Positions 16,641-25,815 are shown, counted from the stretch's first letter. The stretch is 48,561 bases of DNA from JAADDK01 sp964425415 (GCA_964425415.1 CAYRMJ010000001.1:1-48561); one strand, 5' to 3'. The notes: generated from the sequence alone by a model not told the origin. Numbers and translations: made by a program.

Positions 16641-19600
16641 GAAAAATTATGGCAATAATTATGTTGGTGCTTATCGCAATCTCAGCTTTCAGTACTGCCA
16701 TGCATCCTTACAGCGAAAAGGGTATATTTTATGGATCTTTAAAATCATCAAACAAAGATATAAAAATTGATGGAAACTTTACTGATTGGAATGTCACAGA
16801 TGTGAGAGCTGTGGATAATTACGGAGACGAATACCTGTTCAACGATGGTTATGATGACTCTAGAGATATAATTGCATTTTACTATCATGAAGGTATTAAA
16901 TCGCTATATTTCAGACTGGATTTTCTTGATCTAAAATTAGGTGCAGAAATAAAAAATCTTGATTTTTACATAGCTATAAATTACACCTCAGGTGGGCAGA
17001 AATGGCTTCCGGACTTTGTGGAAACGCAGACTGACACACCTTGGGAAATCTGTCTTGCAGTTTATGACACGGAGCATTACGCCGTTTATCTCTCCAACTG
17101 GAGCTATTCAAATTCCAGCATAGATTCAATTAGATACTCTGCACAGTGGGATTCTGTGGAACTTGCGCTCAACAAGACTCTTCTTTTGAACAATGGATGG
17201 ATGGGAGGAGAGCTTGAATTTCAAGTTTACACCACGCGAGATGGCACAGATGGAGGTGCAGGAGAGATTCCCATGGGAAGCAGAAGCAACAGTGATGAAA
17301 GTGATATTGTGGATACCATTGGTTCCTCTCTTATGCGCGGTGGCAATGGGAAAACCGGGTGGCTGAATGGGAGCATATCATCAAAATCACATATCGTTCC
17401 TACAAAAATAGCATTTTTGCACCATGCAAATCAATTCCTGAAAAATGTATCCTATTTCGTGGGTGATGGGAAAATAGGAATGTACGCTGTTCCGAAGATT
17501 CATGAATATTGGCATGTTCCTGTAAATCTCCATATATCCGGAACCCTTGCAGAGGGCATAGAGTACTACCGTCCCGATTTCAATGCATACATAAAAAAAC
17601 TGGTTAAGAATGGGATTGCTCACATGATTGGTGGGTTTTATGATGAATACATACCGAAGTACATGCCCAGGGATTACAACAACTGGAGCATGAGTTATGC
17701 TAAGTATTACAACGAAAAATATTATAATTACTCACCGCGGGTATGCTGGATACCAGAGCGAGTGTTCTGGCACGGATGGGAGAGAACGGTTAAGGATGGT
17801 GGATACCAAATTGTGGTGGCTGATACAGAAGTAGCATTCAACTGGTACCACCCCTCATGGGCCAAAGAAGGAAGAGATGAGTACTACGTATGGAACGATT
17901 CAGGAATTAAAGTTCTGTTCATAAGCAACACGGGGCGCGCAGGAAATTGGCAGAATATACAGGATATGCTTCCAAATCCCACAGATGGAGGATTGAATAA
18001 AAACATCAGAAAATTGCTATTGCGTAATGAGATTAAAGATGCTCATAATAGATATTTACTCTACATGGATGACTGGGAAAAATTTTTCGGAAATGCTCCC
18101 GGATGGGGTGGCCCTGAGGTGGTGCAGGCATACAATGAGAGTATAGGCTGGATTGCACAGCACCAGTGGATCAAAGTGAGCAGTTTAGAGGAACTTGCTA
18201 ATCTTCCCGTTCATGGGAATATTAAAATTGAAGATGCATCCTATTTCTGGCTCACTCAGAATTTGGGTACTGCAGGATCAGATGATGTAGGACCCAATGA
18301 TTCCCACGATCTTTACGACGCTTGGTACTACGATCCATACCATGAAATAACAAAAGGAGTCTCTTTTTTCAATTACACCCCCATGGATAACATTGAAAAG
18401 TTAGGTGATTTCAGAACTCCAAATACAGTGATTTATGATGTTTGGAACAAAATAAAAGAGATTCCAGAGAGTTCTCCTCTCTATACTGTGGCCATGAAAA
18501 CCTTCGGAGCCATGATGTACGAAACTGCATGGAGAGGAGAGGGAATAAGCATAACAATGCACGACGACATATCCACATGGGAGAAGGATCAGATTTCACA
18601 TATTAAGGACTGTGTTCTATTTTACTTTGCCCAGAGATGGCTTGAAAATGAAACTCACGGCGTGTGGAAAGAGGATGTTGATATGGACGGGGTTAAAGAA
18701 GGTATTATTGCATCAAAATACATATATGGAGTGATAGATCCGATGGGTGGAAAGATAACATTTGCAATTTCAAAAAGTGGAAAGATATTGATTGGAAATC
18801 CCACAGTGGGCTGGCATGAGCAGGGTGATTCAATCACCGATATTGTTGGGATTTCAACCACAAATTATCACTATGAGAACAATCCAGTGCCTTACAATCA
18901 GGGCAATAAAGCTTATTCCTTCTCAGATTTGGGTTTTGAGAACGAAAAATACAACCTGAGTGTTGAAAATGGAAAGATAATAGCAAGCAACGGATTCGTG
19001 AACAAGTCCTATGCGCCATGGAAAGATGGGATCATGGTTAGGTATCACACATCAATTGATATAGGTGTTAGAATCACAGCATCTCCAGATTTTGCGAATC
19101 TTCAAAATATAAAAACTGAAAATTTCCGGAGGATAATGGAGTTATACAATCCACATTCCAATTTCTCTGTTTTTGTAGCGCCGCAGCATGCCAAATTCTA
19201 CCTTAAAAAGAAAATAACCATGGCCACATACCTAATATATCATTCATCTGGAAACTTTTCGTTCATTCTGAGGTATGGCTTCTCTCATTATATGAATTTG
19301 CCACCTTATCAAGTGAAAAAGATACCCATAATCAGAGTTGCAGAGGATTCAAAAGAAAGCAACATTTTAAATATAAGCACTTACTTTGAAGACGACATTG
19401 ACACTAACCTGAATTACTCTCTCCTCTACAATGATACATCTGGAGTTTACATTACTTTAAATGGTACTATGCTCAATGTGGATGCAAAAACGGGTAGTAA
19501 GAATGACAACTGGAATGGATGGATAAATGTAACAGTTGTAGCAACTGATTCCATGGGAAAAAGTTGCAAATCCTATTTTATGGTGTACATCTATCCTGTA

Positions 19601-19960
19601 AATGATCCACCTGAAATTGAACTCAATATTAAGAACAATGCCACACTATCCCAAGATTCCATCGTTAATATAAGAACCATTGATGTTGATGGAGATTCTG
19701 TAAAAGTATGGTACAAAATTGACAAGAGCAAATACGAAAAAGGACATACCGTGCATATTAAAGTTTATGAACTTGGAAATGGAGAGCATAATTTAATTGT
19801 AAAGGCCAGTGACGGACACTGCGTTGTATATAAAAACATAACATTCATTGTGAAATTGCCAGAGAGACATCCGTATATCGCTACTGTATCAGCCATCATT
19901 CTAACGGTTGTATTGATTGGTGCTGCAATGAGAAAGAGATCACGCAATTCTTTGATATAA
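16637..19960 (+). CDS. GH57-like surface glycoside hydrolase with cadherin-like tail and membrane anchor
   Basis: A 1107-residue secreted protein, last gene of the operon. Signal peptide (about 1-21), DG-x3-DW module (IDGNFTDW near residue 48), and a GH57-like catalytic region that begins with FLHHANQF (His262-His263, in the place of the family's HxHQP). The likely nucleophile is Glu374 (WIPERVFWH), and Asp478 or Asp479 (LLYMDDWEKF) is the likely acid, about 104 residues later as expected for GH57. A beta-rich region with DVDMDGVKEG, cadherin-like modules (about 900-1070, with YPVNDPPEIEL), a transmembrane helix and a KRSR tail complete it. The substrate is probably an alpha-glucan or glucan-derived oligosaccharide. 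The start overlaps the kinase stop (ATGA), and its 3' end overlaps the convergent glgA by 21 bases. Confidence 0.8.
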   Translation: MRKIMAIIMLVLIAISAFSTAMHPYSEKGIFYGSLKSSNKDIKIDGNFTDWNVTDVRAVDNYGDEYLFNDGYDDSRDIIAFYYHEGIKSLYFRLDFLDLKLGAEIKNLDFYIAINYTSGGQKWLPDFVETQTDTPWEICLAVYDTEHYAVYLSNWSYSNSSIDSIRYSAQWDSVELALNKTLLLNNGWMGGELEFQVYTTRDGTDGGAGEIPMGSRSNSDESDIVDTIGSSLMRGGNGKTGWLNGSISSKSHIVPTKIAFLHHANQFLKNVSYFVGDGKIGMYAVPKIHEYWHVPVNLHISGTLAEGIEYYRPDFNAYIKKLVKNGIAHMIGGFYDEYIPKYMPRDYNNWSMSYAKYYNEKYYNYSPRVCWIPERVFWHGWERTVKDGGYQIVVADTEVAFNWYHPSWAKEGRDEYYVWNDSGIKVLFISNTGRAGNWQNIQDMLPNPTDGGLNKNIRKLLLRNEIKDAHNRYLLYMDDWEKFFGNAPGWGGPEVVQAYNESIGWIAQHQWIKVSSLEELANLPVHGNIKIEDASYFWLTQNLGTAGSDDVGPNDSHDLYDAWYYDPYHEITKGVSFFNYTPMDNIEKLGDFRTPNTVIYDVWNKIKEIPESSPLYTVAMKTFGAMMYETAWRGEGISITMHDDISTWEKDQISHIKDCVLFYFAQRWLENETHGVWKEDVDMDGVKEGIIASKYIYGVIDPMGGKITFAISKSGKILIGNPTVGWHEQGDSITDIVGISTTNYHYENNPVPYNQGNKAYSFSDLGFENEKYNLSVENGKIIASNGFVNKSYAPWKDGIMVRYHTSIDIGVRITASPDFANLQNIKTENFRRIMELYNPHSNFSVFVAPQHAKFYLKKKITMATYLIYHSSGNFSFILRYGFSHYMNLPPYQVKKIPIIRVAEDSKESNILNISTYFEDDIDTNLNYSLLYNDTSGVYITLNGTMLNVDAKTGSKNDNWNGWINVTVVATDSMGKSCKSYFMVYIYPVNDPPEIELNIKNNATLSQDSIVNIRTIDVDGDSVKVWYKIDKSKYEKGHTVHIKVYELGNGEHNLIVKASDGHCVVYKNITFIVKLPERHPYIATVSAIILTVVLIGAAMRKRSRNSLI

Positions 19961-21274
19961 CTCTGCGTATTTCTCTGAAGATTTTTTCCACGAGAAATCC
20001 AAGCTCATAACTTTTCTTATCAGTGCTTCCCACTTGTCATTTTTGTAGTACTCAATGGCACGATTTATTGCATCTGATAGCGCATTAGCGCTGTAGTCCT
20101 CAAAAACAAATCCCCAGCCCCCTTCACCTATATCCTTAACTGTATCTGCAAGACCACCTGTTTTACGAACTATTGGCACCGCGCCGTAACGCATGGCAAT
20201 CATTTGACCAAGACCACAAGGTTCAAACCGCGAAGGCATTAAAAACATATCTACGCCAGCATATATTTTATGAGCCATAGCCTCATCATATTTTATAATT
20301 GGATGCACAAACTTTCCTGCAATTCCGCGAAGCAAATTCTCGTATTTCTCCCTTCCTGTACCCAATATCACAACATGCGCATTTTCAATTCTCTTAAGCA
20401 CATCACTCAAAATATCAATACCTTTTTGCTCAACTAACCTTGCTATAAAACCTAATATTGGATAATCATCTTCAATTCTTAGCTGTTTTTTAAGAGCTTC
20501 TCTATTCTCCTCTTTTCCATAGATATTGCTCACACTATAGTTTTTCTCTATGTAATTATCAGTTTCAGGATTCCATACATTATAATCTATTCCGTTAAGA
20601 ATTCCATATAGTTTGTTTATGTTCTCTCTCAAAATCTCATGGAGCCCTTCTCCATACTCCTCCGTGGTTATCTCTTTAGCATAGGTTGGAGAGACAGTGT
20701 TTACGGCTGTGGAATACAGAATTCCACCTTTCATGTAATTTATCATTCCATTGTGTGTGATTCTCTGGGCATGTATCATAGGAATGCTCAATTCACTAGC
20801 TTTCAAGCTTACACTTCCCTGATGTTTTAAATTGTGAATCGTTAGCAAAAATGGGGATTCATTTCCCATAATGAGGGAATAGAGAGGTGCAAGAGAGGTC
20901 ATCCAATCATTGATGTGTATTATATCCACATCCCATCCAATTATTTGAGGAACATAAGGTATCAATTGCGAAAATTTTGCCCATCTGATTGTGTCTTCAT
21001 AGCCATAAACTTTGTCTCTGCTGAGAAAAGTGTTTTTAACAAGGTACACCGGCACATTCTCAACAAAAGTCTCATAAATTTCATATTTATCATTTCCGAT
21101 ATTGACACTGGCAATATGTTGAGATTCAACGTTGATAAAAAGATGATACGGCATAACTACCCGTGTATCAATGCCCAGAGCTCTCAAATTTTTTGGTAAG
21201 CTTCCGGCTACATCACCAAGACCTCCCACCTTTGCAAGTGGGTACATTTCCACCGAGGCAAACAGAACATTCAT
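19940..21274 (-). CDS. glgA: Glycogen/starch synthase, GT5
   Basis: A 444-residue GT5 enzyme that extends alpha-1,4-glucan from ADP- or UDP-glucose. The N-terminal substrate loop KVGGL is at residues 15-19, and the C-terminal domain has LMPSRFEPCGLGQ followed by KTGGLADTV, both diagnostic of glycogen synthases. It is slightly short compared with bacterial GlgA (about 475). It is encoded opposite the import operon and ends inside the last 21 bases of the GH57-like gene. A minus-strand TATA box (21298-21310) predicts a leaderless transcript. With the importer it implies storage of imported glucose units as glycogen. No ADP-glucose pyrophosphorylase or branching enzyme is in the window. Confidence 0.92.
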   Translation of the reverse strand: MNVLFASVEMYPLAKVGGLGDVAGSLPKNLRALGIDTRVVMPYHLFINVESQHIASVNIGNDKYEIYETFVENVPVYLVKNTFLSRDKVYGYEDTIRWAKFSQLIPYVPQIIGWDVDIIHINDWMTSLAPLYSLIMGNESPFLLTIHNLKHQGSVSLKASELSIPMIHAQRITHNGMINYMKGGILYSTAVNTVSPTYAKEITTEEYGEGLHEILRENINKLYGILNGIDYNVWNPETDNYIEKNYSVSNIYGKEENREALKKQLRIEDDYPILGFIARLVEQKGIDILSDVLKRIENAHVVILGTGREKYENLLRGIAGKFVHPIIKYDEAMAHKIYAGVDMFLMPSRFEPCGLGQMIAMRYGAVPIVRKTGGLADTVKDIGEGGWGFVFEDYSANALSDAINRAIEYYKNDKWEALIRKVMSLDFSWKKSSEKYAELYQRIA

Positions 21275-21297
21275 AAGTGGGAAAAGATGAGGGAGTA

Positions 21298-21310
21298 TTA
21301 AAAATTTAAA
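21298..21310 (-). promoter_or_regulatory. TATA box of glgA
   Basis: TTTAAATTTTTAA on the minus strand, about 28 bases before the ATG and overlapping the 3' end of the upstream surface-protein gene, so glgA has its own promoter besides possible read-through. Confidence 0.5.
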
Positions 21311-22391
21311 CTTTCTCTCTCTTTATCAATATTGGAACAATGAAAACTACGAGTATCAGGGCACTGTACATTGGCGAAAATTCTGGTACCTCCCCGGAAC
21401 TAACATCACCGTTTGAACTGAAGGTTATGGTCATGGTATCATTAACCACACCATCATTTACCTCATCCCATGTGGTGGGTTCAGTGCTCACACAGTCCAG
21501 AGCATCAGAAGCACCTGAAATATCCCAAACATGCCCTTGATTGTTTTTGTAATCACTCCACCCTCTTGCGGTGATGACGGCCATCTTCAATGTGGGAGAT
21601 TTGCTCACATCTATTCCAAGAACGCTCCATGCTATTTTTATCTCAATGATATTTGTGCTCATGTTCACGGCCATCAATCCGTGTTCTCCATGGTCTCCTG
21701 CAAAGTTTACAAATTTCCAGCTGCTATTTACAACATAGAATACTGAACCCCAATTTGCGGTGGATTCATTTAGAGGATAGCTTGTGCTATTCATATTCTT
21801 TCCTGAGAATCTTGAATCTGCAAGATTTACCACGATTTGATATTCCCACGCAGCAGTATTATTAACCTGCGTATCCGATTCTCCTGCAAAATATGTTTGC
21901 CCACCAGTGCTACCGTTGTCAATTGTTATAGCCATGAAAGTGGCTCCGTTGTCTCCAAGATGTAATGTGCTTCCGTTGTCTAAATCATAGAATTTAGCCA
22001 TCATGTAGAGATACGAAGAATCTCCCGTTACTCTGAATTCAGTAAGGTCAACCCTAGTATCCGAATTTGATCCATTAAAATCGTTTCTTTCATCTCCTGT
22101 TTTGTCATTCCACACATATTCACCATTGCTAACAACGAAAGTATTGCTTGTGCTTGGTAAGCTACCTGTCCAATCATCTGCTTTTCCATCAACAGTTATT
22201 TCATGCTTCATATTATAGTTTCCAACTGGATGAAGAGTTACGACTCCTATTATTCCAGACATCAAAACCAAAGCAATCAAGCTTGCGGCTACAAAACTTT
22301 TACCAGTTTCTATTTTTGCTTTACGAATTTTATTGGGGCTCAAACTGCTATCCCTCCTTGTGTTTTTTGCATCCATATTTGACAATATCAT
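21306..22391 (-). CDS. Surface protein with DG-x3-DW module and VPEFS C-terminal tail
   Basis: A 361-residue protein of unknown function. After a basic cytoplasmic start comes one hydrophobic helix (about residues 35-53), then an extracellular module beginning VDGKADDW near residue 67. The module is rich in Asp, Asn, Ser and Thr with many sequons and resembles the DOMON-like modules of the glucan enzymes. The C-terminus reads VPEFS, a hydrophobic stretch and IKREKV, resembling archaeal PEF-type sorting or anchoring tails. The helix may be an uncleaved anchor or a signal peptide. A second start at 22376 (residue 6) fits one of the two possible TATA boxes better. Carbohydrate binding is inferred only from module similarity and location. 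Confidence 0.65.
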   Translation of the reverse strand: MILSNMDAKNTRRDSSLSPNKIRKAKIETGKSFVAASLIALVLMSGIIGVVTLHPVGNYNMKHEITVDGKADDWTGSLPSTSNTFVVSNGEYVWNDKTGDERNDFNGSNSDTRVDLTEFRVTGDSSYLYMMAKFYDLDNGSTLHLGDNGATFMAITIDNGSTGGQTYFAGESDTQVNNTAAWEYQIVVNLADSRFSGKNMNSTSYPLNESTANWGSVFYVVNSSWKFVNFAGDHGEHGLMAVNMSTNIIEIKIAWSVLGIDVSKSPTLKMAVITARGWSDYKNNQGHVWDISGASDALDCVSTEPTTWDEVNDGVVNDTMTITFSSNGDVSSGEVPEFSPMYSALILVVFIVPILIKREKV

Positions 22392-22423
22392 TTAACTAAT
22401 TAAAATTTTCGTATGAGCAATAA

Positions 22424-22432
22424 TTAAATATC
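22424..22432 (+). promoter_or_regulatory. TATA box of galT
   Basis: TTAAATATC centred 25 bases before the galT ATG (22453), predicting a leaderless transcript. The 61-base divergent region also holds AT-rich candidates for the opposite gene (22400-22410). Confidence 0.65.
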
Positions 22433-22452
22433 TAATTGCCCTCCACACTCTG

Positions 22453-23460
22453 ATGCCTGAAATAAGAAAGGATTATGTTATAAATTCCAGATGGGTGATA
22501 ATAGCACCTGAGAGAAACATGAGACCCTCGGATTTTAAGGTTCCAAAGTATGAACCCGGAAATTCGGCGAACTGTCCCTTTTGCCCGGGACATGAGAGCA
22601 TGACTCCCCCAGAAGTGATGGCATATAGAAAAAATGGAAAGAGAGATTCAGATGGCTGGTGGATTCGCGTCATACCTAACAAGTTTCCTGCTCTGAGAAT
22701 AGAGGGTGAACTAAAAAATACGAGAAATGATCTAGTGGAGAGAATGAACGGCGTGGGTGCCCATGAGGTGATAATTGAAACCCCCATGCATTACCTTAAA
22801 CCCCATGAATTTAGTGATGAACAAATGCACGAAGTTATACGAGCTTACATTGATAGGTACATTGACTTGACTCGCGATAAGAGATTCAGATACATACTGA
22901 TATTCAAAAACTACGGAAAAGACGCTGGAGCATCCCTGTCTCATCCTCATTCTCAGTTAATCGCCACTCCAATAATCCCACCAAATATAGCTGAGGAGCT
23001 TGAAAGTGCAAAAAAATATTACATAAACACTGGGGGCAAGTGCATATACGATATGATCATAAACATGGAAAAGGAGTATGAGGAGAGAATAGTGTATGAG
23101 ACTGAGAATTTCATTGCATTTTGCCCTTATGCTTCCAGATTTCCCTTTGAGATATGGCTCATGCCCAAGTTCCATGAGGCACGATTTGAGAAGCTGGGCC
23201 TGAACGATGCTTTGGTTTGGGAGTTGGGAAAAGCGCTTAAGGAAGTGCTAAGAAAACTATTTGTCACAATTCCAGATTTGCCTTTCAATTACTACGTTCA
23301 TACTTCACCCATTAACACAAAGAACGAGTACAGGCACTACCACTGGCACATTGAAATCATCCCGCGTCTCACCAAGCCAGCAGGCTTTGAGTGGGGTTCT
23401 GGATTGTACATAAACCCAATGCCCCCTGAGAAAGCTGCAAAAATTTTAAGAGGAAATTAA
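22453..23460 (+). CDS. galT: Galactose-1-phosphate uridylyltransferase
   Basis: A 335-residue HIT-superfamily enzyme transferring UMP between UDP-glucose and galactose 1-phosphate. Zinc ligands CPFC (Cys41, Cys44) and the active-site HPHSQ (His164, nucleophile His166) are intact, and a C-terminal HYHWHIEIIPR supplies the second metal site. Motif order and length match bacterial and archaeal GalT. It has its own promoter and lies between two surface-protein genes rather than beside galK or galE, neither of which is in the window. Related enzymes can use other nucleotides and sugar phosphates, so a role in supplying nucleotide sugars for glycogen or surface glycans is also possible. Its stop is three bases from the convergent gene. 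Confidence 0.87.
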   Translation: MPEIRKDYVINSRWVIIAPERNMRPSDFKVPKYEPGNSANCPFCPGHESMTPPEVMAYRKNGKRDSDGWWIRVIPNKFPALRIEGELKNTRNDLVERMNGVGAHEVIIETPMHYLKPHEFSDEQMHEVIRAYIDRYIDLTRDKRFRYILIFKNYGKDAGASLSHPHSQLIATPIIPPNIAEELESAKKYYINTGGKCIYDMIINMEKEYEERIVYETENFIAFCPYASRFPFEIWLMPKFHEARFEKLGLNDALVWELGKALKEVLRKLFVTIPDLPFNYYVHTSPINTKNEYRHYHWHIEIIPRLTKPAGFEWGSGLYINPMPPEKAAKILRGN

Positions 23461-23463
23461 AAA

Positions 23464-25725
23464 TCATTTTTTGCTTTTTCTCAACATCACTGATATGGCT
23501 ACAAACAAGATAATTGGCATTGCATAGGGCAGCGAGAATTCAGGTACAGATTCAACGGTCATTGACCCAAAGCTGTCCCAATCAGTCCATGAGTCTCCGG
23601 AAGGCACTGATGAATCGTATGGAACAGTATCCACTGCAGATGATCCATCACCCCCAGCCACCCATGCCATGGTGGCAATTTTTCCTGTGGTGGGTTTGCC
23701 CCCTATAGAGTTCCAAGGTATGGTAATGTTTATCCATTGAAGTCCTGTGGAGGAATCTCCTTTTGATATGTTGTTTATTCCAGCTTCACTCAATTTTGTA
23801 TATTTCCAGTTACTACCATCCCAAGCACATAAGTCGTCACTAGTGATTTTTCCATCTGTATCACTCCACCATATATAGACCTCATAATCTGGAAGATACG
23901 GATCAGAATTATTGAAATCAATATGTCGTCCCCATGCATCTCCCGTTTTCTCATACTTGTATCCACTATCTGAGTTTTGATCTACATCAATTGCAAACCC
24001 ATAGGCAACATTCCAGCTTGCGGTGTTGTGCGTGGTAAGGTTCAAATACAAATTATTATCATCCCACCCAAGATAATATTTGTCCAAATCAGCACCATTA
24101 CCTCCACTAACCTCGCTCTGTCCAACTAAAACCCATCCGGAACTGCTTCTCACGTTAACAACTCTCATGGGATTATCTGCAACATCCACCGCGCCGTTCC
24201 AGTCCGTCATTTTTACCCTATATCTCTTTATTTTCCATGAATAGTTCATTCCGATTTCAATTGCACCCATGTTATGGTTCACACCCACTGCCACATGCAC
24301 ATCCTTGGTCTCTCTGCCATCAAGCTTTACACTTACAACCTTTCCCATGTACCCAGCTACAACTATTCTATGTTGCCCATGCTCTTGGGTTGTGAAATCA
24401 ATCTCCGCATAATCGTAGGGAGAACCAGGGGTCTTTGGAAGAGGAGTGACATTACTCCAATGATGAGTGGAAAAACTCTCCATCTCAGGTGCTATATTTC
24501 CATTCAACATAGAACCCCTGACACTTGTGTAGAAAAATATTCCATCCTTATTGTAAGAGGAATGATAAAGAATATTTATGTTAGAATTTTCTACATCGTC
24601 AGTTGGCAAATCTTCTTTCATTTTTGCAAGTGTGTTCCAATCATCAAAGCATCCATCAATGATTATATTCTTTGCTTTTCCAAAATAGTGTTTGTAATCT
24701 TGACCCCATATTGTATATATTGCATTTGTTGATATTGATTCAACTTTTATATGCGCAAGGCCCTTTGTTTTATTAACGGGAGTAAAATACAAAACAATAG
24801 GATTAGAAATGTCCCTGTTTATCGGATATGTATCACTATAAGCATTTTTAATTAGAATCCAAGAGGGCTTTTGGATAGATATATAATTTACATGCACGTT
24901 GTTTAACAGTGGAACGATTTTTATTTCAAAAGTGCCATTTTCAATGGGCTTCTGCGCAACAATCAAGGCTTTCTTTCCCACTTTAACTACAGGGGTGATA
25001 TCCTGATAGTAACCGCTCTGGGCAAGAATAATCAGTCTTGCATCTGGGCTGATGTGAAAGTTAATGGAGCCCGTTATGATATGGTCACCGTTAGTGTGGA
25101 TAACCGAGGCACCTATTGGTGTCCAGTTCCATTCCCGATTATTAAATCCTGCAAATTTAAGAAGGGTGCCTCTCACTGTTCCGTTATTTCCTACTAATCT
25201 GACCATATAATCAGCGCCCAAATATCCTGCATCATAACCAGTGCTCTCCTTTGAATCGTTATCTATAAAAATGTAAGCAAAATTCAGGTGATAGGGGGTA
25301 TGCATGAAATCCCCATAAAACTGCAAATAAAACTCAAAAACACCTTCGGATATATGAAATGCAAATTTATTTATGTTGATGTTATCATCTCCAACGGGGG
25401 TGAGGTCATAATCCTCATACTTCTCTATGGTATTCCAATTTGTTGATTTTAGCATATTGGTAGACACAGCAAATACTCCAAATATCAAAAGGAGAATCAG
25501 TCCCAGTACAGCCCAAATCTTCATTCTGCCACTTTTACTGTTTTTGGTTTTTTTCTTTCCATTCTTTGCTACATTTTTTGATTTGCTATTTCCATTTATA
25601 AGTCCATCTTTGCCTCCACCATTAGTGAGCCCATTTATGTGTACATTGTAAAAACTATTACTCAAGCTCCCCTTCTTTTTAACTGCCCCGTTTCCATTTA
25701 TGAAGCCATCTCTCCTCAAATTCAT
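23464..25725 (-). CDS. Large surface protein with NG-rich cytoplasmic repeats, DOMON-like modules and VPEFS tail
   Basis: A 753-residue protein of unknown function. The first 68 residues are basic and carry repeats of an NG motif (DGFINGNG 6-13, INGLTNGGG 30-38, DGLINGNS 40-47). One transmembrane helix follows (about 70-87), so the repeats should be cytoplasmic. The outside part has several beta-rich modules, one starting IDGCFDDW and a later one with YYLGWDDNNLYLNLT, like the glucan-enzyme modules. The end is VPEFS, a hydrophobic stretch and RKSKK. The start at 25725 is chosen because GGAGTGGTG precedes it and the minus-strand TATA box (25751-25761) lies just upstream; a frame from 25782 would begin before that promoter. 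Confidence 0.7.
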   Translation of the reverse strand: MNLRRDGFINGNGAVKKKGSLSNSFYNVHINGLTNGGGKDGLINGNSKSKNVAKNGKKKTKNSKSGRMKIWAVLGLILLLIFGVFAVSTNMLKSTNWNTIEKYEDYDLTPVGDDNININKFAFHISEGVFEFYLQFYGDFMHTPYHLNFAYIFIDNDSKESTGYDAGYLGADYMVRLVGNNGTVRGTLLKFAGFNNREWNWTPIGASVIHTNGDHIITGSINFHISPDARLIILAQSGYYQDITPVVKVGKKALIVAQKPIENGTFEIKIVPLLNNVHVNYISIQKPSWILIKNAYSDTYPINRDISNPIVLYFTPVNKTKGLAHIKVESISTNAIYTIWGQDYKHYFGKAKNIIIDGCFDDWNTLAKMKEDLPTDDVENSNINILYHSSYNKDGIFFYTSVRGSMLNGNIAPEMESFSTHHWSNVTPLPKTPGSPYDYAEIDFTTQEHGQHRIVVAGYMGKVVSVKLDGRETKDVHVAVGVNHNMGAIEIGMNYSWKIKRYRVKMTDWNGAVDVADNPMRVVNVRSSSGWVLVGQSEVSGGNGADLDKYYLGWDDNNLYLNLTTHNTASWNVAYGFAIDVDQNSDSGYKYEKTGDAWGRHIDFNNSDPYLPDYEVYIWWSDTDGKITSDDLCAWDGSNWKYTKLSEAGINNISKGDSSTGLQWINITIPWNSIGGKPTTGKIATMAWVAGGDGSSAVDTVPYDSSVPSGDSWTDWDSFGSMTVESVPEFSLPYAMPIILFVAISVMLRKSKK

Positions 25726-25750
25726 CACCACTCCAATTATTAACTTAAAA

Positions 25751-25761
25751 GATTTAAAGTT
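25751..25761 (-). promoter_or_regulatory. TATA box of the NG-repeat surface protein
   Basis: AACTTTAAATC on the minus strand; predicted transcription start near 25731, giving a leader of about six bases. Divergent from the box at 25788-25796. Confidence 0.55.
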
Positions 25762-25787
25762 TGTCTCAATTTCAACTCGCACAACAG

Positions 25788-25796
25788 TTAAATACC
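25788..25796 (+). promoter_or_regulatory. TATA box of the DtxR-like regulator operon
   Basis: TTAAATACC, centred about 24 bases before the GTG at 25816; leaderless start predicted. A TTTAGGTT half-site (25806-25813) lies between box and start. Confidence 0.55.
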
Positions 25797-25815
25797 TCCA
25801 AATTTTTTAGGTTCT

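Noticed and set aside
3366..25725. Idea that the glucan region is an integrative element inserted at tRNA-Val
   Set aside because: No integrase gene and no repeat of the tRNA-Val 3' end were seen at the far side.
25726..25782. Upstream extension of the NG-repeat surface protein
   Set aside because: It would start upstream of the likely TATA box, while 25725 has a good ribosome site.
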